A stretch of 26,945 nt of DNA. Origin: CAYNNP01 sp964398215. GTDB lineage: Bacteria > Planctomycetota > Planctomycetia > Pirellulales > Pirellulaceae. A program made the position numbers and the translations under genes. Position 1 is the stretch's first letter. Every line of letters starts with the position of its first letter. Below the pieces are notes generated by a model, which had not been told where the DNA came from, did not search any database, and saw nothing but the letters and a program-made list of their open reading frames with translations. Location of the stretch: positions 1 through 26,945 of the forward strand of contig CAYNNP010000064.1 of the NCBI GenBank assembly GCA_964398215.1, written 5' to 3'. This document shows, piece by piece, positions 7,273 to 14,718 of the stretch.

Positions 7273-8586
7273 TTATTGTTTGCGTCTAGTATTCTTGCCT
7301 ATACGTCTGCGAACTTCATCGTCGACAACACCAACGGCACCTCGTCCGCCTTCCAGGCGTCGGTCGATGGCCCACTTCACATCGTCATTGGCACCATCCC
7401 AAAACTTGCGAATCGTGTCTGGCGGTAGCTTCTGACTTGAACGCACCACTCGAAAACCAACCATCTGCGTAGAATGCGATGAGTACCACCATGGACTTGG
7501 TGGAGCACCTGCGTCGCCTTCCTGCCATTCTTCGTGATCGGACGCTTGCCGTGCGGCACATCGCAGTTCGGCAACGTAGCTATCGCAGTTTCCACCGCGA
7601 ACCACGCCGGTGGATGACTTGCTCGGCCAGTTCACACACTCTAGAACCCCTAGCGGCTTGCCAAGTTTTCTTTGGCGATCAAAGAGTTGTTGATACCAAT
7701 CTTTCGCATAGCTATCCACGGTCCACTCCATGACATTGCCCTCCATGTCGTAAATTCCAAAACCGTTGGGCGACTTGCGACCACCGATCGAAACCGAGAA
7801 ATCGCTCGAGTGATTGGCGGGTTGATTTTCAAAGAACCAGCAGTGTTCGCCCGCGAGTGCCGAGTCGTTTCCCCATGAGTAGACTGATTGTGAATTTGAA
7901 CGACATGCGTATTCCCACTCTGCTTCCGTTGGCAATCGATACTGAACTCCTGCGATCGCACTTAACCACTTTGTGTACTGCTGAGCGGCGAATTTAGTCA
8001 TCGTGACAGCAGGATGTTTGATGGTCGGCGTATATTCATGCACAAAGGTGGGATCGTAAATCTCGGTGGGCGCGGTAACAACATCGACGCGGCTGCGATC
8101 GAAGTTCTTGAATGCTTTGGTGTTCCTTTCAATTTCTTTAAATACGCTGTACAGCTGGCAATACTGTTCGTACTCAGCACGCGTGACTTCGTAGCGGCCA
8201 ACCCAAAGCGGCGCGACACGAATTCTGACCTGTGGCCCCTCGTTCGGACTGCGCCCTTCCTCGGTAGCCGGACTGCCCATCAAGAACTCGCCACCTGGGA
8301 CAGGCACCATCCAGAATTCAACATCGGTGCCTGGAATCCGTTGCTGGTAAGGAACCATCCAGCCAGATTCAATTTTCACGGCGTGCTGCGAACTTGGATT
8401 TTCAGCAACCACGCCTAACGCGGCCTCGGCGGCGCCAGGACTCTTGTCTTGAGAATACGAATTCCCTGAATCAAAGATCGCCAACAGAATCGAAATCGTG
8501 ATACCAAGGGCGACCACTCGATGAACACGCATGCCGCTAGCCAGCCAGTGATTCTCTTTTGTCATCGGGCCTTTGGTAAAGGTCAT
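7273..8586 (-). CDS. Membrane-anchored formylglycine-generating-enzyme (SUMF1)-like protein
   Basis: A 437-residue protein. The N-terminus carries a signal or anchor helix (about 23-40). The SUMF1/FGE-sulfatase domain runs from about 92 to 382: MVPVPGGEFLMGS, RYEVTRAEY, RLPTEAEWEYACR (217-229), GIYDMEGNVMEW (277-288), VVRGGN (328-333) and VGFRVVR (376-382). True formylglycine-generating enzymes have two catalytic cysteines a few residues apart after the RGG motif. Here the cysteines are Cys334 and Cys343, and the spacing aligns with the non-catalytic subgroup, so sulfatase activation is doubtful. The C-terminus adds a charged tail (DEVRRRIGKNTRRKQ). Start choice is uncertain: ATGs at 8586, 8565 and 8532 are all in frame and none has a strong SD. 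If the gap is an overlap, it starts 51 bp after mqnD. Confidence 0.8.
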   Translation of the reverse strand: MTFTKGPMTKENHWLASGMRVHRVVALGITISILLAIFDSGNSYSQDKSPGAAEAALGVVAENPSSQHAVKIESGWMVPYQQRIPGTDVEFWMVPVPGGEFLMGSPATEEGRSPNEGPQVRIRVAPLWVGRYEVTRAEYEQYCQLYSVFKEIERNTKAFKNFDRSRVDVVTAPTEIYDPTFVHEYTPTIKHPAVTMTKFAAQQYTKWLSAIAGVQYRLPTEAEWEYACRSNSQSVYSWGNDSALAGEHCWFFENQPANHSSDFSVSIGGRKSPNGFGIYDMEGNVMEWTVDSYAKDWYQQLFDRQRKLGKPLGVLECVNWPSKSSTGVVRGGNCDSYVAELRCAARQASDHEEWQEGDAGAPPSPWWYSSHSTQMVGFRVVRSSQKLPPDTIRKFWDGANDDVKWAIDRRLEGGRGAVGVVDDEVRRRIGKNTRRKQ

Positions 8587-8640
8587 GATCTTTTTCTCAT
8601 TGCCTCGCGAATTACTGCTGCGAATTACTGCTGCGAATTA

Positions 8641-8740
8641 NNNNNNNNNNNNNNNNNNNNNNNNNNNNNNNNNNNNNNNNNNNNNNNNNNNNNNNNNNNN
8701 NNNNNNNNNNNNNNNNNNNNNNNNNNNNNNNNNNNNNNNN
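8641..8740. other. Scaffold gap (100 N) with 55-bp duplicated flanks, likely artefact
   Basis: The 55 bases at 8586-8640 are identical to the 55 bases at 8741-8795, directly on either side of 100 N. This is what two contigs ending in a shared k-mer look like when they are scaffolded but not merged. Collapsing them removes 155 bp and leaves mqnD and the SUMF gene intact, 51 bp apart. Confidence 0.92.
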
Positions 8741-8761
8741 TGATCTTTTTCTCATTGCCTC

Positions 8762-8795
8762 GCGAATTACTGCTGCGAATTACTGCTGCGAATTA
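8762..8795. repeat. 13-bp tandem repeat at the mqnD stop codon
   Basis: GCGAATTACTGCT is repeated at 8762-8774 and 8775-8787, with a partial third copy at 8788-8795. The same array is present at 8607-8640 on the other side of the N run. On the minus strand each unit reads TAATTCGCAGCAG, and the first TAA is the mqnD stop. The array may be why assembly broke here. The true copy number is uncertain. Confidence 0.85.
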
Positions 8796-9635
8796 GGGTT
8801 TGAATATTTCCAGCGACGGCTGGCATTCATCGATCAAGCCAACTGATTTTGCTTGGCTAGAAAGTTGCTGGAGCGATCGTGATCCTTCGTCCCCCAAATC
8901 CACGGTCCAATCGTTGACATATAGATTAACGTGTTTCATCAACACTTCATCGTCGAATTCTTGTGCGTACTTCCGCATCGTGGGAATTGTTGACTCAGGA
9001 TTCTCTCGGGCGAACAAAATCGAAGCTTGGATTACCGATTGAGCTACCGACATCGTTTCACGGCTCAAATTCCTGGACGCAACCAGCCCGCCCAGCGGCA
9101 ACGGGCACGACGTCTCCGCTTCCCAGCGTGTGCCAAGATCTTCTACCAGCGCGAGCCCCTCGTCTTGCCACGTGAAACGGCCTTCGTGAATGCAGACACC
9201 AAAATCAGCTTTTCGCGACTGCAAGGCTGGCATGATTTCCGAAAACACGGCGTGCTGGACCGTCGCAGTGTTTGGGTAAAACAAATTAAATAACAAAGTC
9301 GCTGTCGTATGCCGTCCCGGGCACAGCACCCGTTGGCCAGCATCGCTTGGCGATTGCCCAGGCTTGGCAGCAAGTAGTAGTGGGCCTACACCAAATCCCA
9401 ACGCCGATCCACTGGGCAACACAACGTATCGATCCGACAACAACAAAGCTGCATGGAAGCTTGTTTTCGCAACGTCGAATCTGTTTGCGAACAATCCATC
9501 ATTCAACAATTGGATGTCAAGCAACTCGATCTGGAACTCCAGGCCTTGCCAATCCACATCCCGATTCATCAAGCCATGAAATGCAAATGTATCGTTGGGG
9601 CAAGTCGATATGCCAAGGCGAATTAGCTGGCTCAT
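8793..9635 (-). CDS. mqnD: 1,4-dihydroxy-6-naphthoate synthase
   Basis: A 280-residue protein that converts cyclic dehypoxanthine futalosine to 1,4-dihydroxy-6-naphthoate in the futalosine pathway to menaquinone; it acts in the cytoplasm. The N-terminus LGISTCPNDTFAFHGL is the characteristic MqnD opening. The rest has the periplasmic-binding-protein-like two-lobe fold typical of MqnA/MqnD (DVAKTSFHAALLL, ALGFGVGPLLLA, TATLLFNLF, GVCIHEGRFTW). Length fits the family. The ATG at 9635 overlaps the mqnB stop by 4 nt (ATGA) and has a strong GGAGG 7 nt upstream (9643-9647) inside mqnB, so the two are coupled. The stop codon lies in a 13-bp tandem repeat next to the second scaffold gap. Confidence 0.93.
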   Translation of the reverse strand: MSQLIRLGISTCPNDTFAFHGLMNRDVDWQGLEFQIELLDIQLLNDGLFANRFDVAKTSFHAALLLSDRYVVLPSGSALGFGVGPLLLAAKPGQSPSDAGQRVLCPGRHTTATLLFNLFYPNTATVQHAVFSEIMPALQSRKADFGVCIHEGRFTWQDEGLALVEDLGTRWEAETSCPLPLGGLVASRNLSRETMSVAQSVIQASILFARENPESTIPTMRKYAQEFDDEVLMKHVNLYVNDWTVDLGDEGSRSLQQLSSQAKSVGLIDECQPSLEIFKP

Positions 9636-10276
9636 TGTTTATCCTCCAACAACACCTGGCTTGCCAATTGGGAAGCTGAAATCATCGCTTTTTCAATTTG
9701 CCATTTTGCGTGCTCGCGATCACCAACGCGATTGCTGGCTCCGCGGATGATCAACAAAGGAACGTTGTTCAATTGACAGCTCATCGCCACACCAAAACCC
9801 TCCATGTCCTCGGCTAGTGCATTCGGGATCGCCGCCACTTTTTCATCCGCCTCGGCCAAATCACGACTTGCCGCACAAACGGTAATCAGCGCTGCTGGAC
9901 TTTCCGTTGCCGAATGTTTCAGCACGACTCGGTCGCCAATCGCCTGTGCACTTGCCGCGTCAACCTGGTCAAAACCAATCTCGTGTGACCGCGTGTGCTG
10001 GTGCATGCCGACGCCGACTCCCCAGCAATGGATTTCGTCAAAGGTCATCGCGCTGCCGACTGGAAAGCGAGTCGCATCATACGTTCCGGCGATTCCGACC
10101 AAGACAACGCGACTGGGATTGTGGTTCAGGATCAACTGCATCGAACGTGCGGCTGCCGCGATGGGACCGAACCCTAATACTTCAACCGCACCACCGACTC
10201 GCTCGCTGGCCTCATTCAAAATTCGATCCGCCGCCTGCAGTTCAGTTTTTGTGGGAACAAGAATCAAGCAGTCCAA
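9632..10276 (-). CDS. mqnB: Futalosine hydrolase
   Basis: A 214-residue protein of the nucleoside phosphorylase/MTAN superfamily. It releases hypoxanthine from futalosine to give dehypoxanthine futalosine. Visible signatures are LILVPTKTELQAA, VVLVGIAGTYD, the VGSAMTFDEIHCWGVG segment, and EDMEGFGVAMSC, which holds the conserved Glu/Met/Glu nucleoside-binding element, followed by LLIIRGASNRVGDR. The start is TTG at 10276, supported by GAGGA 7 nt upstream. It lies 1 nt after the tsaD stop, while its own stop overlaps mqnD by 4 nt. It is therefore a middle gene of a tsaD-mqnB-mqnD unit. Adjacent mqnD supports futalosine hydrolase over a generic MTA/SAH nucleosidase. Confidence 0.9.
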   Translation of the reverse strand: MDCLILVPTKTELQAADRILNEASERVGGAVEVLGFGPIAAAARSMQLILNHNPSRVVLVGIAGTYDATRFPVGSAMTFDEIHCWGVGVGMHQHTRSHEIGFDQVDAASAQAIGDRVVLKHSATESPAALITVCAASRDLAEADEKVAAIPNALAEDMEGFGVAMSCQLNNVPLLIIRGASNRVGDREHAKWQIEKAMISASQLASQVLLEDKQ

Positions 10277-10277
10277 A

Positions 10278-11333
10278 TCAAAATCCTCGTTGCAGGCCCG
10301 GTGTGATATCCAAATCCAATGGCGCGTACTCGGATCGTTTGATCTTTTCCAAAGCGATCGCTCCCATCACTGCGTTGTCGGTACACAAATTCATAGGAGC
10401 AATGATCAATTCAAAACCGTTTTCGCTGGCAGCAGTTCCCAGTGCGTTCCGCAGTTTGCCATTCGCAGCGACACCGCCGCCCACGATTAACCGATCGGCA
10501 GAATACTTTTTCACCGCATTGATCGATTTTGCCAACAAGACTTCGACCACAGCATTTTCAAACGAAGCGCACACATCGGCCTTGGTCTGCTCATCCAGGT
10601 TCAGCTTGGAAAAGTCATGTTGCCCTGGGCCAACGATCGAGTAGCGGACCGCAGTCTTCAATCCGCTGAAGCTAAAGTTAAAACTGCCGTCATGAATCAT
10701 CGAGCGAGGATAAGCGTATTTTGCGCCATCACCTTTCGCTGCCAAGCGTGATACCGCAGGCCCACCGGGAAACCCAAGTTGCAACATCGCTGCGACTTTA
10801 TCAAATGCCTCTCCCGCCGCATCGTCGATCGTGCCGCCCAAGTAATCCAGGTCAAGCGGCGATTCGCAGTGATACAGACTCGTATGTCCGCCGCTCACGA
10901 CTAAACCGATACACGGATAGATGGGTTTGTCCGCCGCGATCTGACATGCGTAGAGGTGGGCGTGCAAATGGTTCACAGCGACCAACGGTTTATCAAGCGA
11001 AAGTGCCAGAGTCTTGGCAGCGACAACACCAACCAACAGCGACCCGGCTAGCCCAGGACGATCCGCGACAGCAATCGCCGTCAGGTCTTCCAAGCAGACA
11101 TTGGCTTGTTTGATAGCTGTATCAATCACCGGCAGGATACGCTCGACGTGAGCCCTGGCGGCGACCTCAGGAACCACGCCCCGGAATTTTTCGTGCAATT
11201 TTTCTTGGGTCGCCACGCAGTCGCCCAAAACGGATCCATCGTCGTCAATCACGGCGGCGGCTGTTTCGTCACAAGTCGATTCGATTGTCAGAATGGGCAA
11301 TTTAACTTCGTATTCTGGGGGAAAAAGCTCCAC
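10278..11333 (-). CDS. tsaD: tRNA N6-adenosine threonylcarbamoyltransferase
   Basis: A 351-residue ASKHA-fold protein. It transfers threonylcarbamoyl from threonylcarbamoyl-AMP to A37 of ANN-decoding tRNAs, working with TsaB and TsaE. Motifs: ILTIESTCDETAAAVID at the N-terminus, the metal-binding NHLHAHLYA (His122 and His126), GLVVSGGHTSLYH, FSFSGLKTAVRY, VGGGVAANGKLR and CTDNAVMGAIAL near the end. Length is normal. The frame begins with GTG at 11333 without a visible SD. A TTG at 11300 would give an N-terminus closer to family norm (MPILTIES), so the first 11 residues are uncertain. It is the first gene of the minus-strand unit with mqnB and mqnD, and diverges from rpsL across 216 bp. Confidence 0.95.
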   Translation of the reverse strand: MELFPPEYEVKLPILTIESTCDETAAAVIDDDGSVLGDCVATQEKLHEKFRGVVPEVAARAHVERILPVIDTAIKQANVCLEDLTAIAVADRPGLAGSLLVGVVAAKTLALSLDKPLVAVNHLHAHLYACQIAADKPIYPCIGLVVSGGHTSLYHCESPLDLDYLGGTIDDAAGEAFDKVAAMLQLGFPGGPAVSRLAAKGDGAKYAYPRSMIHDGSFNFSFSGLKTAVRYSIVGPGQHDFSKLNLDEQTKADVCASFENAVVEVLLAKSINAVKKYSADRLIVGGGVAANGKLRNALGTAASENGFELIIAPMNLCTDNAVMGAIALEKIKRSEYAPLDLDITPGLQRGF

Positions 11334-11468
11334 AGTACGTAGTCAATGGAGCCAAAGCACTGGCGGTGGGAAACACGCTTTTGGGAGCGATCCTACCAGA
11401 TACTGACGGATTGACCGGCAAACCAATCCGCTGGCCAGGATTGAATGCAGCGAAAACACCGGAAGCTA

Positions 11469-11496
11469 TTGACATGACTGGCGTTCGCCCCATACT
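11469..11496 (+). promoter_or_regulatory. Candidate sigma-70 promoter for rpsL-rpsG
   Basis: TTGACA (11469-11474, perfect -35) is separated by 16 nt from CATACT (11491-11496, 4/6 match to TATAAT). Transcription would start near 11503, leaving a leader of about 47 nt before rpsL. It is the best promoter-like match in the tsaD-rpsL intergenic region. It was found by eye. Confidence 0.5.
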
Positions 11497-11549
11497 TGCC
11501 GCTTCTACGTACAAAATATGTCGGCGAATTTTCCAACAATTTACGCTCA

Positions 11550-11915
11550 ATGCCAACCATCAATCAGCTCGTCCGCAAGCGACGCAAATCAAAAAAGAGC
11601 CAAAGCAAGTCTCCGGTTCTAGAGAAATGCCCTCAAAAGCAGGGTGTTTGCATGCAAGTTCGAACGATGACGCCAAAGAAACCGAACTCGGCGTTGCGTA
11701 AGATCTCGCGTGTGCGTTTGAGTAACGGAAAAGAAGTCACCGTTTACATCCCTGGCGAAGGCCACAACTTGCAGGAACACTCGATTGTTCTTGTTCGTGG
11801 TGGACGGGTTCGTGACTTGCCAGGTGTTCGATACCAAGTTGTCCGCGGTTCGCGTGATGCTTTGGGCGTCGAAGGTCGTAAACAGTCTCGCAGCCGTTAT
11901 GGCGCGAAGAAGTAA
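11550..11915 (+). CDS. rpsL: Small ribosomal subunit protein uS12
   Basis: A 121-residue S12 of the decoding centre. The start is the ATG at 11550 (MPTINQLVRK), which matches the family N-terminus; the frame is open further upstream, but that is not conserved. The TPKKPNSALRK block (Lys43) and GGRVRDLPGVRY are present. Position 88 (codon CGT at 11811-11813) is Arg where E. coli has Lys; K88R in E. coli and Mycobacterium is a known streptomycin-resistance substitution. Asp89, the site of beta-methylthiolation in many bacteria, is kept. No SD is obvious. It is followed 41 bp later by rpsG, forming the start of a str-type cluster. Confidence 0.97.
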   Translation: MPTINQLVRKRRKSKKSQSKSPVLEKCPQKQGVCMQVRTMTPKKPNSALRKISRVRLSNGKEVTVYIPGEGHNLQEHSIVLVRGGRVRDLPGVRYQVVRGSRDALGVEGRKQSRSRYGAKK

Positions 11916-11956
11916 TTAGTTAACCGAACAATCGCAACAGTAAAGCAAATTCAGAA

Positions 11957-12430
11957 ATGGGCCGAATTACAGCCAGCCGCACTTCGCTGAAACCTGATCC
12001 AAAGCATCAATCGCTTTTGGCAGGCAAGTTCATCAATTGTCTTATGTGGGACGGAAAGAAAACCGTCGCTCAGAAGGTGTTTTATGATGCACTGGACGAA
12101 ATTGGAAAGCGAAACGAAGGTGACGAAACTTCAATCGAAGTATTCGAAGCCGCGATCGAGAATATCAAGCCATACATCGAAGTACGAAGCAAGCGGGTTG
12201 GTGGTGCTAGCTACCAAGTCCCGATGCAAGTCAACAAGGCGCGCCAACAGAGCTTGGCCATTCGCTGGTTGCTAGAAGCGATCCGTGATAAGAAAGGACG
12301 CCCGACGCATCTGAAACTTGCTGACGAAGTCATGGCTGCCTTCAAGAAAGAAGGTGTTGCGTACACCAAACGTGAGAACACGCACCGTATGGCAGAAGCC
12401 AACAAAGCGTTCGCTCACTTTGCATGGTGA
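11957..12430 (+). CDS. rpsG: Small ribosomal subunit protein uS7
   Basis: A 157-residue S7, normal family length. It nucleates assembly of the 30S head by binding the 3' major domain of 16S rRNA. Conserved stretches include DPKHQSLLAGKFINCLM, GGASYQVPMQVNKARQQSLAIRWL and YTKRENTHRMAEANKAFAHF. The start ATG is at 11957, with no clear SD. It lies 41 bp after rpsL. A strong intrinsic terminator follows its stop, so rpsL-rpsG can end as a two-gene transcript before fusA. Confidence 0.97.
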   Translation: MGRITASRTSLKPDPKHQSLLAGKFINCLMWDGKKTVAQKVFYDALDEIGKRNEGDETSIEVFEAAIENIKPYIEVRSKRVGGASYQVPMQVNKARQQSLAIRWLLEAIRDKKGRPTHLKLADEVMAAFKKEGVAYTKRENTHRMAEANKAFAHFAW

Positions 12431-12463
12431 TCTGAGCTCTGATCAAGTACCAAAATTCAAAGT

Positions 12464-12500
12464 CCGCGATGTGAACCGCTCGGTTCGCATCGCGGTTTTT
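12464..12500 (+). terminator. Intrinsic terminator between rpsG and fusA
   Basis: A 14-bp stem, 12464-12477 with 12482-12495 (one G-U pair), closes a 4-nt loop and is followed by TTTTT (12496-12500). It sits 33 nt after the rpsG stop and 80 nt before fusA. It could be a full terminator or an attenuator that lowers fusA expression relative to rpsL-rpsG. Confidence 0.88.
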
Positions 12501-12579
12501 GTTGCGCTTGGGTAAAATCCCCGCCGGTCGTAATTTTAAATCGCTTTCCAATTATCAACCATACAAACGACGCCCAACG

Positions 12580-14670
12580 ATGGCCTTCGATATATCCAAA
12601 CTTCGTAACATCGGCATCATCGCCCACATCGATGCCGGTAAAACAACCGTCACAGAACGGATGCTGTACCTGAGTGGTGCCAAGCACCGCGTCGGACGGG
12701 TTGATCATGGCACCACCGACACTGATGACGATCCCGAAGAACAAGAACGCGGGATCACGATCTTCAGTGCTTGTGTCAAATTCAATTGGAAAGACATCAA
12801 TATCAACTTGCTGGATACTCCCGGCCACGTTGATTTCACAGCAGAAGTAGAGCGATGCCTGCGCGTTCTGGATGGCGCGGTCGTTGTTTTTTCAGCACGT
12901 GAAGGCGTTGAAGCGCAAAGTGAAACGGTGTGGCGACAAGCTGACCGATACAAGGTTCCGCGAGTCGTGTTTATCAACAAAATGGATCGCGAAGGTGCCA
13001 ATTTTGAATCGGTATTCAACGATATCCAGCCTCGTTTGAATGGCAATCCAGTCGCTATCGAAATTCCTGTCGGCCAGGGCCCGCCGCACATGAACGATCC
13101 GTTTCGTGGCGTCATCGACTTGATCGAAATGAAAATGCTGGAGTTCGATCCCGAAACGGAAGGCAAAGAGGTCACAGAGAAAGACATTCCGGATGATCTT
13201 CGTGACGATGCGTTGATGTGGCGCGAGCAAATGCTGGAAGCCGTTTACGATATCAGCGAAGAGGCCGCTGAACTGGCGATGGAAGAGAAAGAGGTTCCTG
13301 TCAAACTGATCCGCAAGGCGCTGCGAGACGGTTGCATCGATCGCACACTGCAGCCGGTTTTGTGCGGTTCCGCGCTGCATGGCATCGGTGTGCAACCACT
13401 GATGACGGCCGTTGGACACTTCTTGCCCAGCCCCATCGATCGCCCGGCCGTCGAAGGCATCGATCCTAAAAAAGCTGGTGTGACTTTAAAACGAAAACCA
13501 AGCGACAAAGATCCGTTCTGTGGACTGGTCTTCAAAATCTTGCCTGCCAAAACGGGCGACAACTATTGGATCCGAATCTACAGCGGATCGCTAAAACAGA
13601 ACATGCGCGTGCAGTGCCCGAATCGAGACAAGAAAGAGAACATTGCGCAGCTATGGCAAATCCACGCCAGCAAGAAGGAGCGTGATGGCCAGATCGATAC
13701 CGTGACGGCAGGCGATATTTGCTGTGTGATCGGTCCGCGATTTGGAATCACAGGTGACACACTCTGCGACACGAAAAATCTGATCGAACTGCCAAGCATC
13801 AAGTTTGCTGATACGGTGATTTCGATGGCGATCGAACCTGAAAACACAGGTGACCGAAAGAAGCTGGAAGAAACGTTGGAAATGCTGAAACGCCAAGACC
13901 CTACATTCCAAGCTGTGGAAAACGAAGAACTGGGGCAAACGCTGATCAGCGGAATGGGCGAATTGCACTTGGAAGTCATCCAGCACCGGCTGACGCGAGA
14001 TTTTGGTCTGAATGTCAAGTTCTACAAACCGCGAGTGAACTACCGCGAAACGATTGGTGGCAATTCAGACATCGTCGGCCAATGCAATCGACAAATGGGT
14101 GACAAACAAATGTTCGCGCGTTTGAATGTTCGCGTCTCGCCATTGGACGATTCATCGGCCGCACCGATCGTCTTTGATCGCTTGCCGCCAGAATCGCTGC
14201 CGGGCGAAATTCGGACCGCAGTGACCGACGAGCTGCGCGAACGGGCCAAAGGTGGTGGGTTACTGGCAGGCTTTCCACTCTCGGGCGTGAAGATCGAAGT
14301 CTACGATGCTGAAATGGCAGAAGAAGGCAGCGATGAGGTGGCGTTTCGAATTGCGGCGAGTGACGCCTTTGAGCAGGGATTGAAAGCAGCCGGTCCGGTC
14401 TTGCTGGAACCGCTGATGAAAGTCGAAGTCACAACACCCGAAGACTTCATGGGCGAACTGGTCAACGATCTGCAACAGCGCCGCGCGATCATCGCACTCA
14501 CCGAAAGTCGTGGCGCGATGACCGTGATTACCGCCCATGCGCCACTGAAAGAAATGTTTGGTTACGAAAGTGCCGTGAGAAGCCTGAGCCAAGGCCGAGC
14601 AGGCAGCAGCATGGAACCACTGAGCTACCAACCGGCGCCCAAAGAAGATCTGGATAACTTCGTTTTCTAG
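12580..14670 (+). CDS. fusA: Elongation factor G
   Basis: A 696-residue translational GTPase that drives ribosomal translocation. The ATG at 12580 is chosen because MAFDISKLRNIGIIAHIDAG matches the family N-terminus; an upstream in-frame start at 12499 lies in the terminator. G motifs: AHIDAGKTT (15-23), RGITI in switch I/II, DTPGHVDF and NKMDREGANF. Domains II-V are present, ending in MFGYESAVRSLSQGRAGSSME. Wording such as DTDDDPEEQERGITIFSAC differs from canonical EF-G1 and suggests one of the spirochaete/planctomycete (spd) EF-G types, whose members split translocation and recycling roles. I cannot assign the subtype without a tree. No SD is visible. A terminator separates it from rpsG, and no tuf follows. 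Confidence 0.93.
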   Translation: MAFDISKLRNIGIIAHIDAGKTTVTERMLYLSGAKHRVGRVDHGTTDTDDDPEEQERGITIFSACVKFNWKDININLLDTPGHVDFTAEVERCLRVLDGAVVVFSAREGVEAQSETVWRQADRYKVPRVVFINKMDREGANFESVFNDIQPRLNGNPVAIEIPVGQGPPHMNDPFRGVIDLIEMKMLEFDPETEGKEVTEKDIPDDLRDDALMWREQMLEAVYDISEEAAELAMEEKEVPVKLIRKALRDGCIDRTLQPVLCGSALHGIGVQPLMTAVGHFLPSPIDRPAVEGIDPKKAGVTLKRKPSDKDPFCGLVFKILPAKTGDNYWIRIYSGSLKQNMRVQCPNRDKKENIAQLWQIHASKKERDGQIDTVTAGDICCVIGPRFGITGDTLCDTKNLIELPSIKFADTVISMAIEPENTGDRKKLEETLEMLKRQDPTFQAVENEELGQTLISGMGELHLEVIQHRLTRDFGLNVKFYKPRVNYRETIGGNSDIVGQCNRQMGDKQMFARLNVRVSPLDDSSAAPIVFDRLPPESLPGEIRTAVTDELRERAKGGGLLAGFPLSGVKIEVYDAEMAEEGSDEVAFRIAASDAFEQGLKAAGPVLLEPLMKVEVTTPEDFMGELVNDLQQRRAIIALTESRGAMTVITAHAPLKEMFGYESAVRSLSQGRAGSSMEPLSYQPAPKEDLDNFVF

Positions 14671-14718
14671 AGTGCCAGTTAAAACGATGAAGCGCCAATA
14701 CCAGCACTTCAAGACTCC

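Noticed and set aside
8586..8795. The 55-bp direct repeat as an attachment site or element-flanking duplication
   Set aside because: It brackets exactly 100 N with no other content, which is a scaffold artefact rather than a biological duplication.
9804..10644. Long plus-strand frames over mqnB and tsaD
   Set aside because: Shadows of well-recognised minus-strand genes.
11342..11549. Plus-strand frame leading into rpsL that would extend S12 upstream or form a separate peptide
   Set aside because: S12 homologues start at MPTINQL, and the region carries a promoter-like pair; no conservation expected.
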